64,000 nucleotides of DNA from NCBI RefSeq assembly GCF_006385805.1, contig NZ_VFSG01000001.1, positions 806,001 through 870,000 of the forward strand, in the 5' to 3' direction. Under the pieces are notes generated by a model. It made no database searches and was not told where the DNA came from. It saw nothing but the letters and a program-made list of their open reading frames with translations. This document shows, in pieces, positions 29,474-38,449 of this stretch. Positions within the stretch are counted from its first letter, which is position 1. Every line of letters starts with the position of its first letter. Source of the DNA: Streptococcus xiaochunlingii (GTDB lineage Bacteria > Bacillota > Bacilli > Lactobacillales > Streptococcaceae). The position numbers and the translations under genes are program-made.

Positions 29474-29878
29474 ATGCTTGATTCAGATACAAAAAATATG
29501 ATTTCTGTATGGATAGGAACATCAAATAAGACGTTAGATGAATTTAATAAATACACTGAAGGAATGGAAGATTCAGATTCTCAATGTCCAGCATTTGCAG
29601 ATTTTGGGGTTTCATTTATTGATTCAGACTTTTTTGTAGCTTTTCGTACCAAAAACGGAGAGATTGTTCCAATTGAAATTTTAGCTGAAGAAATTGGTAC
29701 GCATTCGAAAAAAGCCACAGAAGAAATTATAAGAGCATCTAAAGAAAAAGGTGGGAATGAAGGGAATTCTTTGTATTATTATGCAAACGCTACTTTTAAA
29801 CCCGATGATCCAGAAAAACTTTATAATGACTTAAAATTTATAGGAACGTTTAAAGATCCTAGAAAAAAATATCGCTAG
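29474..29878 (+). CDS. Imm22-like immunity protein
   Basis: 134 residues. ISVWIGTSNKTLDEFNKYTE, then CPAFADFGVSFIDSDFFVAF matches the Imm22 pattern (VS-W-G, S.F..DFGI..YD.D). AAGGA precedes the ATG. It should neutralise a toxin encoded by an Rhs tip; the adjacent upstream toxin is not preserved. The next element is a DUS (29905-29916) inside an Rhs core fragment. Confidence 0.65.
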   Translation: MLDSDTKNMISVWIGTSNKTLDEFNKYTEGMEDSDSQCPAFADFGVSFIDSDFFVAFRTKNGEIVPIEILAEEIGTHSKKATEEIIRASKEKGGNEGNSLYYYANATFKPDDPEKLYNDLKFIGTFKDPRKKYR

Positions 29879-29904
29879 TGATTGTGAAACATTAGTCAGG
29901 ATAA

Positions 29905-30519
29905 AGGCCGTCTGAAAAAGAACGAGCGCGTTTACAAGAACGACCATCAGACGTTCAGATTGCAAAACTAATACTTTGATGAAGAGACCGGACTGCATTA
30001 CAACTTCTTCAGGTACTATGAGCCTGATGCGGGTCGGTTTGTGGATCAGGACCCGATTGGGTTGTTGGGTGGGGAAAATCTTTATTCGTTTGCTCCGAAT
30101 ATGCAGGCTTGGGTGGATTGGTTAGGCTTGCGATTTGCCAAACCTCACATCATTAAAATTAACCTATTAATTCCAGTTATGCTGGTACTACGTATCATTT
30201 AAGTGGGAAACTAGGAGGAAAATATCCTCATGGTGTGCCATTTAATATGTTTGGATTACCTGATTTTAGTCGTTACTATGTGAAAAACTTTAATATTGGT
30301 AAACCCGTTAGTGATTATAAAGATTTTAAGAAAGCAAATATATTGGCTTTTGGAAAAAATAATCCTTTTGGTGCAGAAGCTCCTCCAGGTTTTGTTTGGC
30401 ATCATGATACAGGAGGGGTGATGAGACTGCTTCCTGAAGACATACATAACTCTGTGAAACATACAGGCAGTGCGGCCCAACATCAAACACGGAAGAGAAA
30501 AAGAAAAGGGAAGTGTTAA
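29905..30519 (+). pseudogene. Rhs core plus WHH-type HNH nuclease toxin tip, broken
   Basis: It begins in the uptake sequence AGGCCGTCTGAA (29905-29916), read as GRLKK. The Rhs core continues with [35 protein letters not shown] and WVDWLGL. A TAA at the RLQN*YFDE position (a CAA-to-TAA change) and a frameshift between about 30130 and 30170 break it. In the third frame the toxin reads [19 protein letters not shown], then PPGFVWHHDTGG and the end VKHTGSAAQH: the WHH family of HNH/endonuclease VII toxins. The last 7 bp overlap the SUKH immunity gene. Confidence 0.75.
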
Positions 30520-31049
30520 ATAACTTAACCAAGTTAGTAATAAGCAATAGGAGTGATTTAAAAGTGAATATTAAATTTAAAAAATTTGGTTTGAGCCCAG
30601 ATGACATACAGCAGATGAAAAATTATGGAATTTTGCCAGATAAGAGGACTTTACAAAGTCTAAGTAAAGCATATAATTCAATCAACCCTAGCATCGAAGA
30701 TATTATTGAATTTCAAGATAAATTAGGTTTTAAAGTTGATACAGATTATGTTGATTTTTTACTTAGAAATAATGGAGGGGTTCCATCAAAGGTTAGAATA
30801 AAAGGTAATAAGATAGTTATTGATCATTTTTTGTCTTTTAAGTCTGATTATAAACTTAATTCGATTATTGATATATATTCCGATTTTCAGCAATATGGAT
30901 TACCAATTGCAAACACTCCTTCTGGAGATAGTATTATTTTGTCCTCAGATGGGAAAGTTCGTTTTTTTAATCATAATATTTTTTCTATTGATGAAGAAGT
31001 CGGTGTGATTGCAAATAATTTTTTAGAATTGCTTGAGAAATTATATTAG
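30513..31049 (+). CDS. SMI1/KNR4 (SUKH) family immunity protein
   Basis: 178 residues if GTG 30513 is used; GTG at 30564, with AGGAG upstream, would give 161. ISIEDIIEFQDKLGFKV-like text, DTDYVDFLLRNNGGVPSK, and the later GLPIANTPSGDSIILS are SUKH superfamily hallmarks (DY..FLL..NGG). SUKH proteins are the commonest immunity proteins for HNH/WHH nuclease toxins, and this gene directly follows such a toxin end, so the pair is coherent. The toxin is broken while the immunity gene is intact. Confidence 0.75.
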   Translation: MLNNLTKLVISNRSDLKVNIKFKKFGLSPDDIQQMKNYGILPDKRTLQSLSKAYNSINPSIEDIIEFQDKLGFKVDTDYVDFLLRNNGGVPSKVRIKGNKIVIDHFLSFKSDYKLNSIIDIYSDFQQYGLPIANTPSGDSIILSSDGKVRFFNHNIFSIDEEVGVIANNFLELLEKLY

Positions 31050-31123
31050 TAAACTGTGGCTAGCTGAAATCTTACCTTCAATCATTGCATAGAGTATGTA
31101 CAGTATGCACGCGGTTTCTGTTT

Positions 31124-31612
31124 TTCAGACGACCTCTACCTAAAAGAACTGGTGCGCTACGACTACGACGGCTACGGCCGCATTACCGTAGAACGCGACC
31201 CGTTCGGACGCGAAAGCCGACAACAAACCCACTACTTCCACTGCGACCAAATCGGTATCCCTAGGGAGTTGACCGATAAGGACGGTAATTTGCTGTGGTT
31301 CGGCAACTACACTGGTTGGGGCCGTCTGAAAGAGGAAAAACGAGTAACGGACAGTGCTTACCAACCCTTCCGCCTTCAGAACCAGTATGCCGACCGTGAA
31401 ACGGGGCTTCATTACGACTTCTTCAGGTATTATGAGCCTGAGCCTAATGCGGGTCGGTATGTGAATCAGGGAAAAATTATGCTATGGATAAAGCAACAGG
31501 ACGGTGTAAAGGACATGATGATCCACAAGGAACAGGACATGGAAAATATCCGCATATAAATCTTAGACGTCCGGATGGGAAACAAGTGCGTATTGATATT
31601 ATAGGAAAATAG
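31124..31612 (+). pseudogene. Rhs core fragment joined out of frame to a short toxin tail (copy A)
   Basis: It starts in an inverted uptake sequence (TTCAGACGACCT at 31124-31135), then reads [53 protein letters not shown] and [12 protein letters not shown] to GRYVNQ. The DPI.L part of the core is deleted, and the sequence jumps out of frame to a toxin tail [19 protein letters not shown] and [15 protein letters not shown] ending at 31612. The tail resembles small RNase/HNH-type tips; family not certain. Near-identical structure recurs at 56118-56540. Confidence 0.7.
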
Positions 31613-31614
31613 AT

Positions 31615-31890
31615 ATGTTAAATTTAACTAATTTACAAACAAAAGGATATGATGAACTTATTGAAATTGATGGAGAGGTTGTTTATCAAGTATTTGCTAT
31701 TAAGAAAAATAATGGAACTTATTGTACATATTACTATACGGTACCAAAAAATAAATTGGATCAGGCTGAAGATTATGAGATAGAAGAATTTAATGAATTT
31801 AATGAACTTGAATTAGCTATAAAACATATTCAATCAAAAGGAGCTAATCTATCAAGATTTAATATATTTAAAGGTAACAAGCCTCTTTAA
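31615..31890 (+). CDS. Immunity-type protein, 91 residues (copy A)
   Basis: 91 residues with KGYDELIEIDGEVVYQVFAIKK and AIKHIQSKGANLSRFN. It starts 3 bp after the stop of the GHGKYPHIN toxin tail, so it should be the cognate immunity protein. A second copy with about six residue differences is at 56545. Family not recognised. Confidence 0.6.
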   Translation: MLNLTNLQTKGYDELIEIDGEVVYQVFAIKKNNGTYCTYYYTVPKNKLDQAEDYEIEEFNEFNELELAIKHIQSKGANLSRFNIFKGNKPL

Positions 31891-31903
31891 GACCTTTTTT
31901 AGA

Positions 31904-31970
31904 CCATAGGTTGGGTCGAGCCCCAACAAAACATCAAGGTCGTCTAAAATCAATTCTCAGACGGCCTTTT
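31904..31970 (+). repeat. GTAGGTTGGGT-type repeat with degenerate DUS pair
   Basis: ATAGGTTGGGTCGAGCCCCAACA, a repeat type familiar in Neisseria, precedes AAGGTCGTCTAAAA and TCTCAGACGGCCTT, an imperfect inverted DUS pair. The same module follows the twin gene at 56830-56900. Confidence 0.6.
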
Positions 31971-31991
31971 CCATATGCATTATTTATTATT

Positions 31992-32346
31992 AATTCGACT
32001 ACAACGACAACGGCCAAATCATCGGCCAGCACCAATGGAAAGTACCGATTAAGGAAGAGAACGCCCGAAACGGTTTGCCCGAAACCGACTGGCACTATGC
32101 GCAGTACGATATGCTGTATCTGCCTATTACCGAAAACATCTGCCACCACTACGACTTCAACGGCAACCGTACTGCCATGACTTGTCCCTCTCACAAGCCT
32201 CAGAGAGGTCAAAAGGAATGGTTGACATATCTGACTCAAGAGGATATTCTTTTTTCAAAGACAAAGAAATAAATATTTGCCATGAAAATGGTAGTTATTT
32301 GGAAGAATTAATGGTTGATTCTATAAAGAATATGACTAAAGTTTAA
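31992..32346 (+). pseudogene. Rhs repeat fragment and orphan C-terminal tail
   Basis: FDYNDNGQIIGQHQWKVP, ETDWHYAQYDMLYLPITENICHHYDFNGNRTAMTCP is a YD-repeat segment of an Rhs protein in a GC-rich stretch. From about 32206 another frame reads KGMVDISDSRGYSFFKDKE and ends SIKNMTKV at 32346, probably the last 45 codons of a toxin. Both are isolated pieces. Confidence 0.6.
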
Positions 32347-32414
32347 CTTAAGAAAGTGCGAATTGTTAAATCAAGATCCTACAGTAGGTAGCAAGGTTAT
32401 ATAAGGTAATTAAA

Positions 32415-32846
32415 ATGAAAAAGCTTTTTTTAAATCTAGAAGTAATTGATGGTTATCCTCCAGTATCTATGGAAAGCATTTGGGCAGAAGTGACTGAAGA
32501 AGGCTATCTTATAATAAATAATATTCCTTTTTATAGCAAAGAAGTCTCTTTTGGTGATATTGTTAGCGTAATACAACATGAAGAAAATTACTTATTATAT
32601 GATAAAACTATAATTCATAGTAAAAATAGTACATTGCGGATTATTTTCTTTAATGAAAATCAGAAATTTAAAGATAAAATATTAACTAAACTAATAGATC
32701 TTGGATGTGAGTCTGAAGCATTTAATGCAAATTTCCATGCAATAAACATACCAATTCAAGTAGATATAGAAGAAATATATATTTTCTTAGATGAGTTTGT
32801 GGAAACTGGCGATTTAGATTATGACACAGGGTATTTGGCACAATAA
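32415..32846 (+). CDS. DUF4265 family protein (immunity type)
   Basis: 143 residues. GYPPVSMESIWAEVTEEGYLIINNIPFYSKEVSFGDIVSV is the DUF4265 core (PP...E.lWa......y.l.N.PFf...s.gD.v.v), and LTKLIDLGCESEA and INIPIQVD follow as expected. DUF4265 proteins are common next to polymorphic toxins. The preceding tail at 32206-32346 may be its cognate toxin end. Confidence 0.75.
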   Translation: MKKLFLNLEVIDGYPPVSMESIWAEVTEEGYLIINNIPFYSKEVSFGDIVSVIQHEENYLLYDKTIIHSKNSTLRIIFFNENQKFKDKILTKLIDLGCESEAFNANFHAINIPIQVDIEEIYIFLDEFVETGDLDYDTGYLAQ

Positions 32847-32929
32847 TTTGTACAAGCTATAACTTGCGTAATATCGTAATATGTAGAAAATTCTATCATT
32901 GTTTACGTAGTAGAATTTTTAAGACTATG

Positions 32930-33034
32930 CGAAGGCAGCCATCTGTTACAGGAGAAAAATTCAGACGGCAGATATACCTTCCTGTAGCCACGTATTAAAA
33001 AATCTTGGAATTCGTGACAGTAATGGAGGTTTAA
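32930..33034 (+). pseudogene. Rhs scrap fused to a YwqJ-like deaminase tail
   Basis: EGSHLLQEKNSDGRYT, an Rhs segment, passes at about 32978 into PSCSHVLKNLGIRDSNGG, the last residues of the YwqJ-like deaminase seen whole at 55190-55512. Everything between has been deleted, leaving just the toxin end that abuts the immunity gene. Confidence 0.7.
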
Positions 33035-33535
33035 ATGACTGAAGTAAATAGACCTGATGTTATAGCAGGACGAAAATTAACCGATACATTTGATATTGAT
33101 GCCATGAATTATCATGACATTCAGATAATTACGCATGATTTTATCAAAAACGTACTTTTATCTAGTCCTTGTATTCATAATCAAATACCTGATACTTTAA
33201 TAAAATTAGCAGAAAATACATGTCGTAAAATTCTATTGAATTTATCCAATGCCTTATCAAATGATGAATTGAAGAAGGAGCGCATAAGAGTTTGGAAAAT
33301 TTATGATTCACAAACATCATCACATGAAAGAAACTTTACTCAACTTATACTAGGAGGGTTATCAGATGAGGAACAATTCACTAATGCACTTGAGAACTAC
33401 GCTACAGTATCCGATATACTACTTCCCACTTTCTTTAATGTGTATAAATTATGCGGAGAGGAACTTTGTAAAAAATATCTAGAGTTTCTATTGAATCATC
33501 CTATTTTAAAGAAATATCGTGTTGAACATGTTTGA
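33035..33535 (+). CDS. Immunity-type protein for the YwqJ-like deaminase (copy A)
   Basis: 166 residues beginning MTEVNRPDVIAGRKLTDTFD. GGAGG lies 7 bp upstream, within the toxin tail. The near-identical copy at 55514 directly follows a longer deaminase toxin, which supports its role as that toxin's immunity protein. Mostly helical, no membrane segment; family not recognised by me. Confidence 0.65.
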   Translation: MTEVNRPDVIAGRKLTDTFDIDAMNYHDIQIITHDFIKNVLLSSPCIHNQIPDTLIKLAENTCRKILLNLSNALSNDELKKERIRVWKIYDSQTSSHERNFTQLILGGLSDEEQFTNALENYATVSDILLPTFFNVYKLCGEELCKKYLEFLLNHPILKKYRVEHV

Positions 33536-33617
33536 ACCAAAAGTTGGATATAATGATTGAATTTCCCAAATAATACGAGAGATTTCGCTACTACTTTAAA
33601 AGCATTAGGAGGATAAA

Positions 33618-34091
33618 ATGGCAGCTATAATTTTTAAAATAAGAGATTTTTTTAAAAACGGTACTTTTTTAAAGGATCTCTCAACCGAAAATATATCATG
33701 CTTCCTAAAAGATAACAGCATTGAGTCTTTTGGAAAGGATATTGTAATGTATTACTTTTATTTTAAGGGATATGATATATCTTTTATATACGATGAAAGT
33801 AAAGGTGTACTTAATGGGGAGCAAATAGAAATCTCTAACTATAAAATAATTAAGAGTAAAACAATATCTTCTATATTAACATTTGAAAAATTGAAATTAA
33901 GCAAATTGAATGGGGATATACATTCTATCTATCAAGATGATGATGAGCTTGTCGTTTTTCTTCAAAATGGATTAAATCTCTACTACAACAAATTTAATAA
34001 GAAAAAATTTCTACTTACAAAAATAATTAGCCCAGACGAAAATTCTAGAAACTTAGTAAAATCCACTATGAATATATATTCTGAATATTAA
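33618..34091 (+). CDS. Immunity-type hypothetical protein
   Basis: 157 residues, very AT-rich, with AGGAGG 5 bp before the ATG. Alternating charged and aromatic beta-type segments (DIVMYYFYFKGYDISFIYDE) suggest a soluble protein. No family recognised. It follows the 166-residue gene by 82 bp with no Rhs piece between, so it may be a second immunity gene of one older cassette. Confidence 0.5.
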   Translation: MAAIIFKIRDFFKNGTFLKDLSTENISCFLKDNSIESFGKDIVMYYFYFKGYDISFIYDESKGVLNGEQIEISNYKIIKSKTISSILTFEKLKLSKLNGDIHSIYQDDDELVVFLQNGLNLYYNKFNKKKFLLTKIISPDENSRNLVKSTMNIYSEY

Positions 34092-34163
34092 ACGTTATAA
34101 ACTAAGCGTAGCAAGCCATCCTGAGTATGCAGGTTGTGTTCGGCGTGCACACAATTTCTACTT

Positions 34164-34200
34164 TTCAGACTACCTCAATCCTTTTTCGAGGTAGTCTGAA
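34164..34200. terminator. DUS-pair hairpin, variant AGGTAGTCTGAA
   Basis: TTCAGACTACCTC and GAGGTAGTCTGAA form a perfect 13-bp stem. The inverted uptake-sequence pair is the standard terminator form in Neisseriaceae; this one uses a variant core. Confidence 0.75.
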
Positions 34201-34224
34201 TAATCTCATTATCGTTCACTCTTA

Positions 34225-34375
34225 CTCTATATCTTACCTACGAATACGGCCTAATATAGTCGCAATGAAAGATGGGGAAATCTATTTTATTGAGGTAAAA
34301 AATAATATAGACGATTAACGAAAGGTCAAAAGAGATCAGGGCTATTCAATTTGAAAAAACCGCACAATGCTAGGG
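34225..34375 (+). pseudogene. Orphan tail of a PD-(D/E)XK-like nuclease toxin
   Basis: RIRPNIVAMKDGEIYFIEVKNNIDD and a stop: the IEVKN stretch with preceding hydrophobic strand resembles the E-x-K half of restriction-endonuclease-fold toxins. After a frameshift NERSKEIRAIQFEKTAQC continues in another frame. No complete domain remains. Assigned from a short motif only. Confidence 0.4.
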
Positions 34376-34505
34376 GAGAATGACCGAAGGCTGCATATAT
34401 GGTTTCAACAAAAAATAAGGATAAGCAAACGGATGTGGGTTCCTCCAAAGGTGTTGCTCGCTTTATGACTTTAGTATTCAAAGATTGATTTTAAGAAGGA
34501 TAATT

Positions 34506-35177
34506 ATGAAAAGTAAAGAATTTATTCAAGGTCTTATTGAATATTTAAAAAATAATTTAAATATTCCTGATGCTATTTTTCTAAAAGATAGGATTAAATT
34601 TAAAAAAGGAAAATATGTTTATGGTGAAATATCCTTTAGCAATTCTCGTACTTTCGAGGGGGTCATACTTCACCTATATGCATATAATTCTGAAATGGGA
34701 AATTTTTTCTCCCAAAATGTTCCTCCTTATGATAAATCGTCAAATCCATATGATTCAGTATTTGTACAACCATCTATCTCGCAGGCGCATTTTTTCAAAG
34801 CTCCCCCTATTACCTCATTTCCTTATGGAGATGCCATTAAATTACCTGAATCTGAGAATGATGCAAAAAACATCTATCCAGATGTATTAAAGCATTTGCA
34901 GCAAAATCATATTCCAATCATTATGGCCTTCCATTCCGGTAGCAAAGAAGTTTTAAAATATTTAGCACTTTATCCAGAGGCTTTTCGTTTTAAAGCATTA
35001 ACCGCTATTTTTATTATAAATAAGAATGAATTACCACTAAATGATCCTTTAATACAGAATATTTTATTGTTTGATAAAAAAGTATTAGAAAATGATAATG
35101 GATTGTTTAGCAAGCATGATTTGATCTTCCTGGAAAATTCTTTTGACCAAAAATTAAAACAACAAATTATGCAATAA
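34506..35177 (+). CDS. Immunity-type hypothetical protein
   Basis: 223 residues from MKSKEFIQGLIEYLKNNL; AAGGA lies 7 bp upstream, so this ATG is preferred over one 7 codons earlier. Central PYDSVFVQPSISQAHFFKAPP and HIPIIMAFHSGSKEVLKYLALYPE are distinctive, but I recognise no family. A spacer repeat follows. Confidence 0.5.
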   Translation: MKSKEFIQGLIEYLKNNLNIPDAIFLKDRIKFKKGKYVYGEISFSNSRTFEGVILHLYAYNSEMGNFFSQNVPPYDKSSNPYDSVFVQPSISQAHFFKAPPITSFPYGDAIKLPESENDAKNIYPDVLKHLQQNHIPIIMAFHSGSKEVLKYLALYPEAFRFKALTAIFIINKNELPLNDPLIQNILLFDKKVLENDNGLFSKHDLIFLENSFDQKLKQQIMQ

Positions 35178-35189
35178 TTAGTCCTTGTA

Positions 35190-35277
35190 ACAAGCTGTAG
35201 CCCGCACAAAACCTTCAGTCCTGACGTAGGCTGTGTGTGGCACGCACGCGGTTTCTGTTTTTCAGACGGTCTTCATC
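35190..35277 (+). repeat. Neisseria-like spacer repeat, copy 2
   Basis: CAAGCTGTAGCCCGCACAAA, TCCTGACGTAGG, GCACGCACGCGGTTTCTG and then CAGACGGTC, the common unit running into a degenerate uptake sequence. Confidence 0.75.
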
Positions 35278-35489
35278 TTATTTTGTTAAAAATGTGCGCA
35301 CGAAAGGGGTTTTATATCATACTGCTGCCTTTGAAATAGAATATAAAGCGTATATAAAACCATGTGGGAGAATGATTTAAGAAACTAAACGGCAGAAATT
35401 TATTTCTAGGAAACAGGCAACAAGATTTCGTAGAATTATTGGTAAATGTTCCTAATTTTATTAATGTAAATATATTGGAAAGGGTTAAT

Positions 35490-35906
35490 ATGAACTACTT
35501 GATTAAGCCATATGAATCAATTGGTGATTTTGTATTTGGTACTTCTCTTGAGGAAGTACAAGAAAAATATGGAAGACCAGTGAGAATGGTTGAAGATAAT
35601 ATTATGAATAATAAGGTGGAATATAGGAATGCTTGTGAGTTAGTTTATGAAAATGATAAACTGGTTTATGGATATTGCTTAAAAGATTCTAATCCCATAT
35701 TAGGAGATATTGATATATTTAAAAATTCAATCGAAGACCTTAAAGCCATCGATTCAGAATTTATTGAAGGAAAAAAATATATTCTTTTTAAGAACCTCGG
35801 AATTTGCATAGGAGGTATGACAGGGAAAAAAATTCCTGAAGGCAAGTTATTAATTGCATTCGATAAAAATCACTTTGATTTTTTTGAATGTTTTATCGAG
35901 GTGTAA
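35490..35906 (+). CDS. Immunity-type protein of the 'IGDF' family
   Basis: 138 residues from MNYLIKPYESIGDFVFGTSLEEVQEKYG; GGAAAGGG upstream supports this start. The motif IGDF.FGTSLE.V..KYG recurs in the next gene (36164) at YKSIGDFELNCSLSDVIRKYN, so these are distant paralogues. Small beta-rich soluble protein; function inferred only from position. Confidence 0.55.
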   Translation: MNYLIKPYESIGDFVFGTSLEEVQEKYGRPVRMVEDNIMNNKVEYRNACELVYENDKLVYGYCLKDSNPILGDIDIFKNSIEDLKAIDSEFIEGKKYILFKNLGICIGGMTGKKIPEGKLLIAFDKNHFDFFECFIEV

Positions 35907-35942
35907 TCGAACTGTAGCCAATGAAACTTCCAATTACGATGT

Positions 35943-36051
35943 AAAGTAAGTCGTAGCCTGCACAATGCCTTCAGTCCTGACGTAGGGGGTGTGTAGTACG
36001 CATGCGGTTTTTGTTTCCAGACGACCTCAATACCTTCTTTGAGGTCGTCTG
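35943..36051. repeat. Spacer repeat copy 3 ending in a mucDUS inverted pair
   Basis: AAGTCGTAGCCTGCAC, TCCTGACGTAGG, GTACGCATGCGGTTTTTG lead into CAGACGACCTCAA (36018-36030) paired with TTGAGGTCGTCTG (36039-36051), a 13-bp stem built from the AGGTCGTCTGAA uptake dialect. Confidence 0.8.
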
Positions 36052-36163
36052 AGTTATTTGTTCGTAAAAATCTTATTAACATTAGCAAGGTATTCTATCT
36101 AGAGGCCGTTTTTCCCTGATAGCTAAGAAGCTAATTGACATAGACAAATATAGGAAAAGATAT

Positions 36164-37024
36164 ATGTTTAACATGTTGAAAATATCAAATAATTCGTTAA
36201 ATGAGATTGTATTGGGTCAGAAAAAGGCTGACTTTGATGATGTTACTTTAAATAATCCTAATTATTCATTAGAGTTTGATAGAAAACACAAGACACAATC
36301 TGATTCAGAATTGATTACTGTATCCTCCTTGAGGAATTGTGATGAATTTTGCTTAAATGGAAAAGTTATTAACTTTTCAAATCTTGAAAAATTTTTAGAA
36401 GAGGAGGATCCTCTAATAGAAGTTTCAGATGAAGAAAATTATTTTTATATTTTTCCAAAATATAATTTAGTTTTATATGTTAACTATAAGGATAATTTGT
36501 TTCTGCAGATATTAATTTACGATGAGAGTATAAGAGATTTATATGATAATAAAGGTAAAAAGTACTCAGACTTTCAAAAAAGTAAACTTAAAAACCTAAC
36601 TTTAAATCATGATAAATTAATATTTATTCCTTATAAGAGTATAGGCGATTTTGAATTAAATTGTTCTCTATCAGATGTTATAAGAAAATATAACATATCA
36701 AACAATGTTATCCCGAAGGTAAAAAATATTATAGAGATTAACAATTTTGTACTAAGGTTTGATAATGAAAAGTTAACTGAGGTTACAATTTTCAATGATA
36801 AGAAAGTAGAGCTTGCAATATACTATAATGAAATGGATATAACATCAAAAAAAGGGTTTGCTGAGCTATTAAGTCAAAATGATGTCATTGAAAGAACGAA
36901 ATCTAAATATCTTTTCAAAGAATTAGGTCTAGTTGTAGAAAAAGATCTGTCCGAATTTCGTTTTTTTGAACAATCATTATTAAAGTTTTGGGCAAATTTG
37001 CATAGACCTATTACTAGCTGGTAA
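36164..37024 (+). CDS. Immunity-type protein, larger 'IGDF' paralogue
   Basis: 286 residues. The N-terminal half starts MLKISNNSLNEIVLGQKKADF and the C-terminal half has IPYKSIGDFELNCSLSDVIRKY then LVVEKDLSEFRFFEQ, which aligns with the 138-residue neighbour at 35490. It looks like two related domains in tandem. AGGA is 8 bp upstream. No known family. Confidence 0.5.
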   Translation: MFNMLKISNNSLNEIVLGQKKADFDDVTLNNPNYSLEFDRKHKTQSDSELITVSSLRNCDEFCLNGKVINFSNLEKFLEEEDPLIEVSDEENYFYIFPKYNLVLYVNYKDNLFLQILIYDESIRDLYDNKGKKYSDFQKSKLKNLTLNHDKLIFIPYKSIGDFELNCSLSDVIRKYNISNNVIPKVKNIIEINNFVLRFDNEKLTEVTIFNDKKVELAIYYNEMDITSKKGFAELLSQNDVIERTKSKYLFKELGLVVEKDLSEFRFFEQSLLKFWANLHRPITSW

Positions 37025-37035
37025 TCATAAGTAAG

Positions 37036-37095
37036 CCATAGCAAACCGTAGCCCACACAAAACCTTCAGTCCTGACGTAGCACGCGGTTTCGCCT
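37036..37095 (+). repeat. Neisseria-like spacer repeat, copy 4 (short)
   Basis: CAAACCGTAGCCCACACAAA, TCAGTCCTGACGTAG then GCACGCGGTTTCGCC; the middle is deleted. Confidence 0.7.
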
Positions 37096-37244
37096 ATCAA
37101 AACCACATCAACGAAGACGAAGAAAGTTGCCAGCAAACCCACTACTTCTACTGCGACCAAATCGGCATACCGCGTGAGATGACCGATAAGGACAGCAACC
37201 TCTTGTGGTTCGGCGAATACACCTCATGGAAAAATCAATATTAA
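37096..37244 (+). pseudogene. Rhs core fragment
   Basis: [39 protein letters not shown] then a stop. It is the segment just before the hyperconserved core, with higher GC than its neighbours. It is not attached to a toxin. Confidence 0.7.
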
Positions 37245-37276
37245 TGTAAAAGTTATCTAAGACAATGGAGGTAAAT

Positions 37277-37741
37277 ATGCCCTTCCTAAAAATTACCTAC
37301 AGAGATTACCCTAAAAAAGGATTATTCAAAAAACTTTATCGAGAAAACATCTATAAAATAGAGGAATTTAAAGATGAATTTAAGTATTACGAATATACCC
37401 CAATAGAGAAAATTATTATTGATGAACATAATTTAGTACCATTCATCTTTTTTTCACCAGAAGGAATAAATTATTTAATGCCTAAAATTATTGATAGCAT
37501 CAGCAATGGCATTAGAAATGATGATATTCCAGTAAATATAGAAGAATTTATTATAAATATACCTACCGCAGAAAACATCACTCATGCTTTAAATCTCTTA
37601 AAAAAAGATGAGCTTATAATTCTTAAAAAGTATTTAGAAAGAATATTATTTGGGAGCTCATCAAATTTGATACAGCAAATAGGTGAACATTATTTATTCA
37701 GAAGTATTGAATATCTCGAAAAGTTAATAAATAATCCCTAA
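37277..37741 (+). CDS. Immunity-type hypothetical protein
   Basis: 154 residues from MPFLKITYRDYPKKGLF. The start is set by GGAGGT at about 37266-37271; an ATG inside that site cannot be the start. Hydrophilic, rich in Ile, Lys and Glu, with a helical C-terminal half (ELIILKKYLERILFG). No family recognised. An Rhs core-toxin gene follows after 60 bp. Confidence 0.5.
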   Translation: MPFLKITYRDYPKKGLFKKLYRENIYKIEEFKDEFKYYEYTPIEKIIIDEHNLVPFIFFSPEGINYLMPKIIDSISNGIRNDDIPVNIEEFIINIPTAENITHALNLLKKDELIILKKYLERILFGSSSNLIQQIGEHYLFRSIEYLEKLINNP

Positions 37742-37804
37742 GCCTACTTATTATTTTGTTAATCGAATACATAAGCTAAAGGTTTCTAGAAAAATAGCCG
37801 TAGA

Positions 37805-38440
37805 TTGGTTAAAGGTCTAACAATCTTGCAAGGTCGTCTAAAAGAGGAAACCAAGGTAACGGATAGCGCTCACCAATCCTTCCGCCTGCAAAACCAGTAT
37901 TGCGACCTTGAAACGGGGCTGCACTACAACTTCTTCAGGTATTACGAGCCTGATGTAGGTCGATTGGTGAATCAGGACCCGATTAGGTTGCTGGGCGGAG
38001 AGAATTTGTATCAGTTTGCGACGAATGCGCAGGGGTGGGTGGATTGGCTTGGATTACATTCTGATCCAGATTTATTGAATAGAATTAATAAAGTTGCTGC
38101 TGCAATGTCAGAAGGAGATAGGTCTCGTACAACTTATGCTTTGGCGAGAGTGACAACAAGTTCTGGTCGTAGCGAAATTTGGATAGTATCAGCGGGGAAA
38201 AAAGGATGGGTATCAAGGGCACTTCAAAGAATAGCTGGTTCTGATGAAGTAATTAATAATGTACACCGAAGTAATAAAAATCATTTAAATGATGCAGAAC
38301 GTAAACTAATGAGGGAAGCAAGAAAAAGAGGAGCAAAAATTGAATCAATAGGAGCTACTAGACCAATGTGCGGTAGATGTCAAAAAGGCGCAAGAAGTAT
38401 GGGAATTTTGCGAAGAGTAATTACAGCTTTAAAAAGATAG
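37805..38440 (+). CDS. Rhs core with intact deaminase-like toxin tip
   Basis: The one core-toxin fusion in the block that reads without interruption. Residues about 10-85 are Rhs core ([58 protein letters not shown]). The tip (about 86-211) contains [21 protein letters not shown] and [18 protein letters not shown]: an AE-x-x helix followed by PxCxxC, the layout of zinc-dependent cytidine/nucleic-acid deaminase toxins. The first position is Asp rather than His/Cys (DAE), although a histidine lies just upstream. The N-terminal shell is missing, so it cannot be secreted as a normal Rhs. The start codon is uncertain (TTG at 37805). The immunity gene begins 9 bp downstream. Confidence 0.65.
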   Translation: MVKGLTILQGRLKEETKVTDSAHQSFRLQNQYCDLETGLHYNFFRYYEPDVGRLVNQDPIRLLGGENLYQFATNAQGWVDWLGLHSDPDLLNRINKVAAAMSEGDRSRTTYALARVTTSSGRSEIWIVSAGKKGWVSRALQRIAGSDEVINNVHRSNKNHLNDAERKLMREARKRGAKIESIGATRPMCGRCQKGARSMGILRRVITALKR

Positions 38441-38449
38441 GAATTAACT

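Noticed and set aside
27953..29878. Idea that the AT-rich small genes are native streptococcal genes
   Set aside because: They sit between Rhs pieces and uptake sequences of Neisseria type and match immunity families of toxin loci; AT-richness is usual for such immunity genes in Neisseria too.
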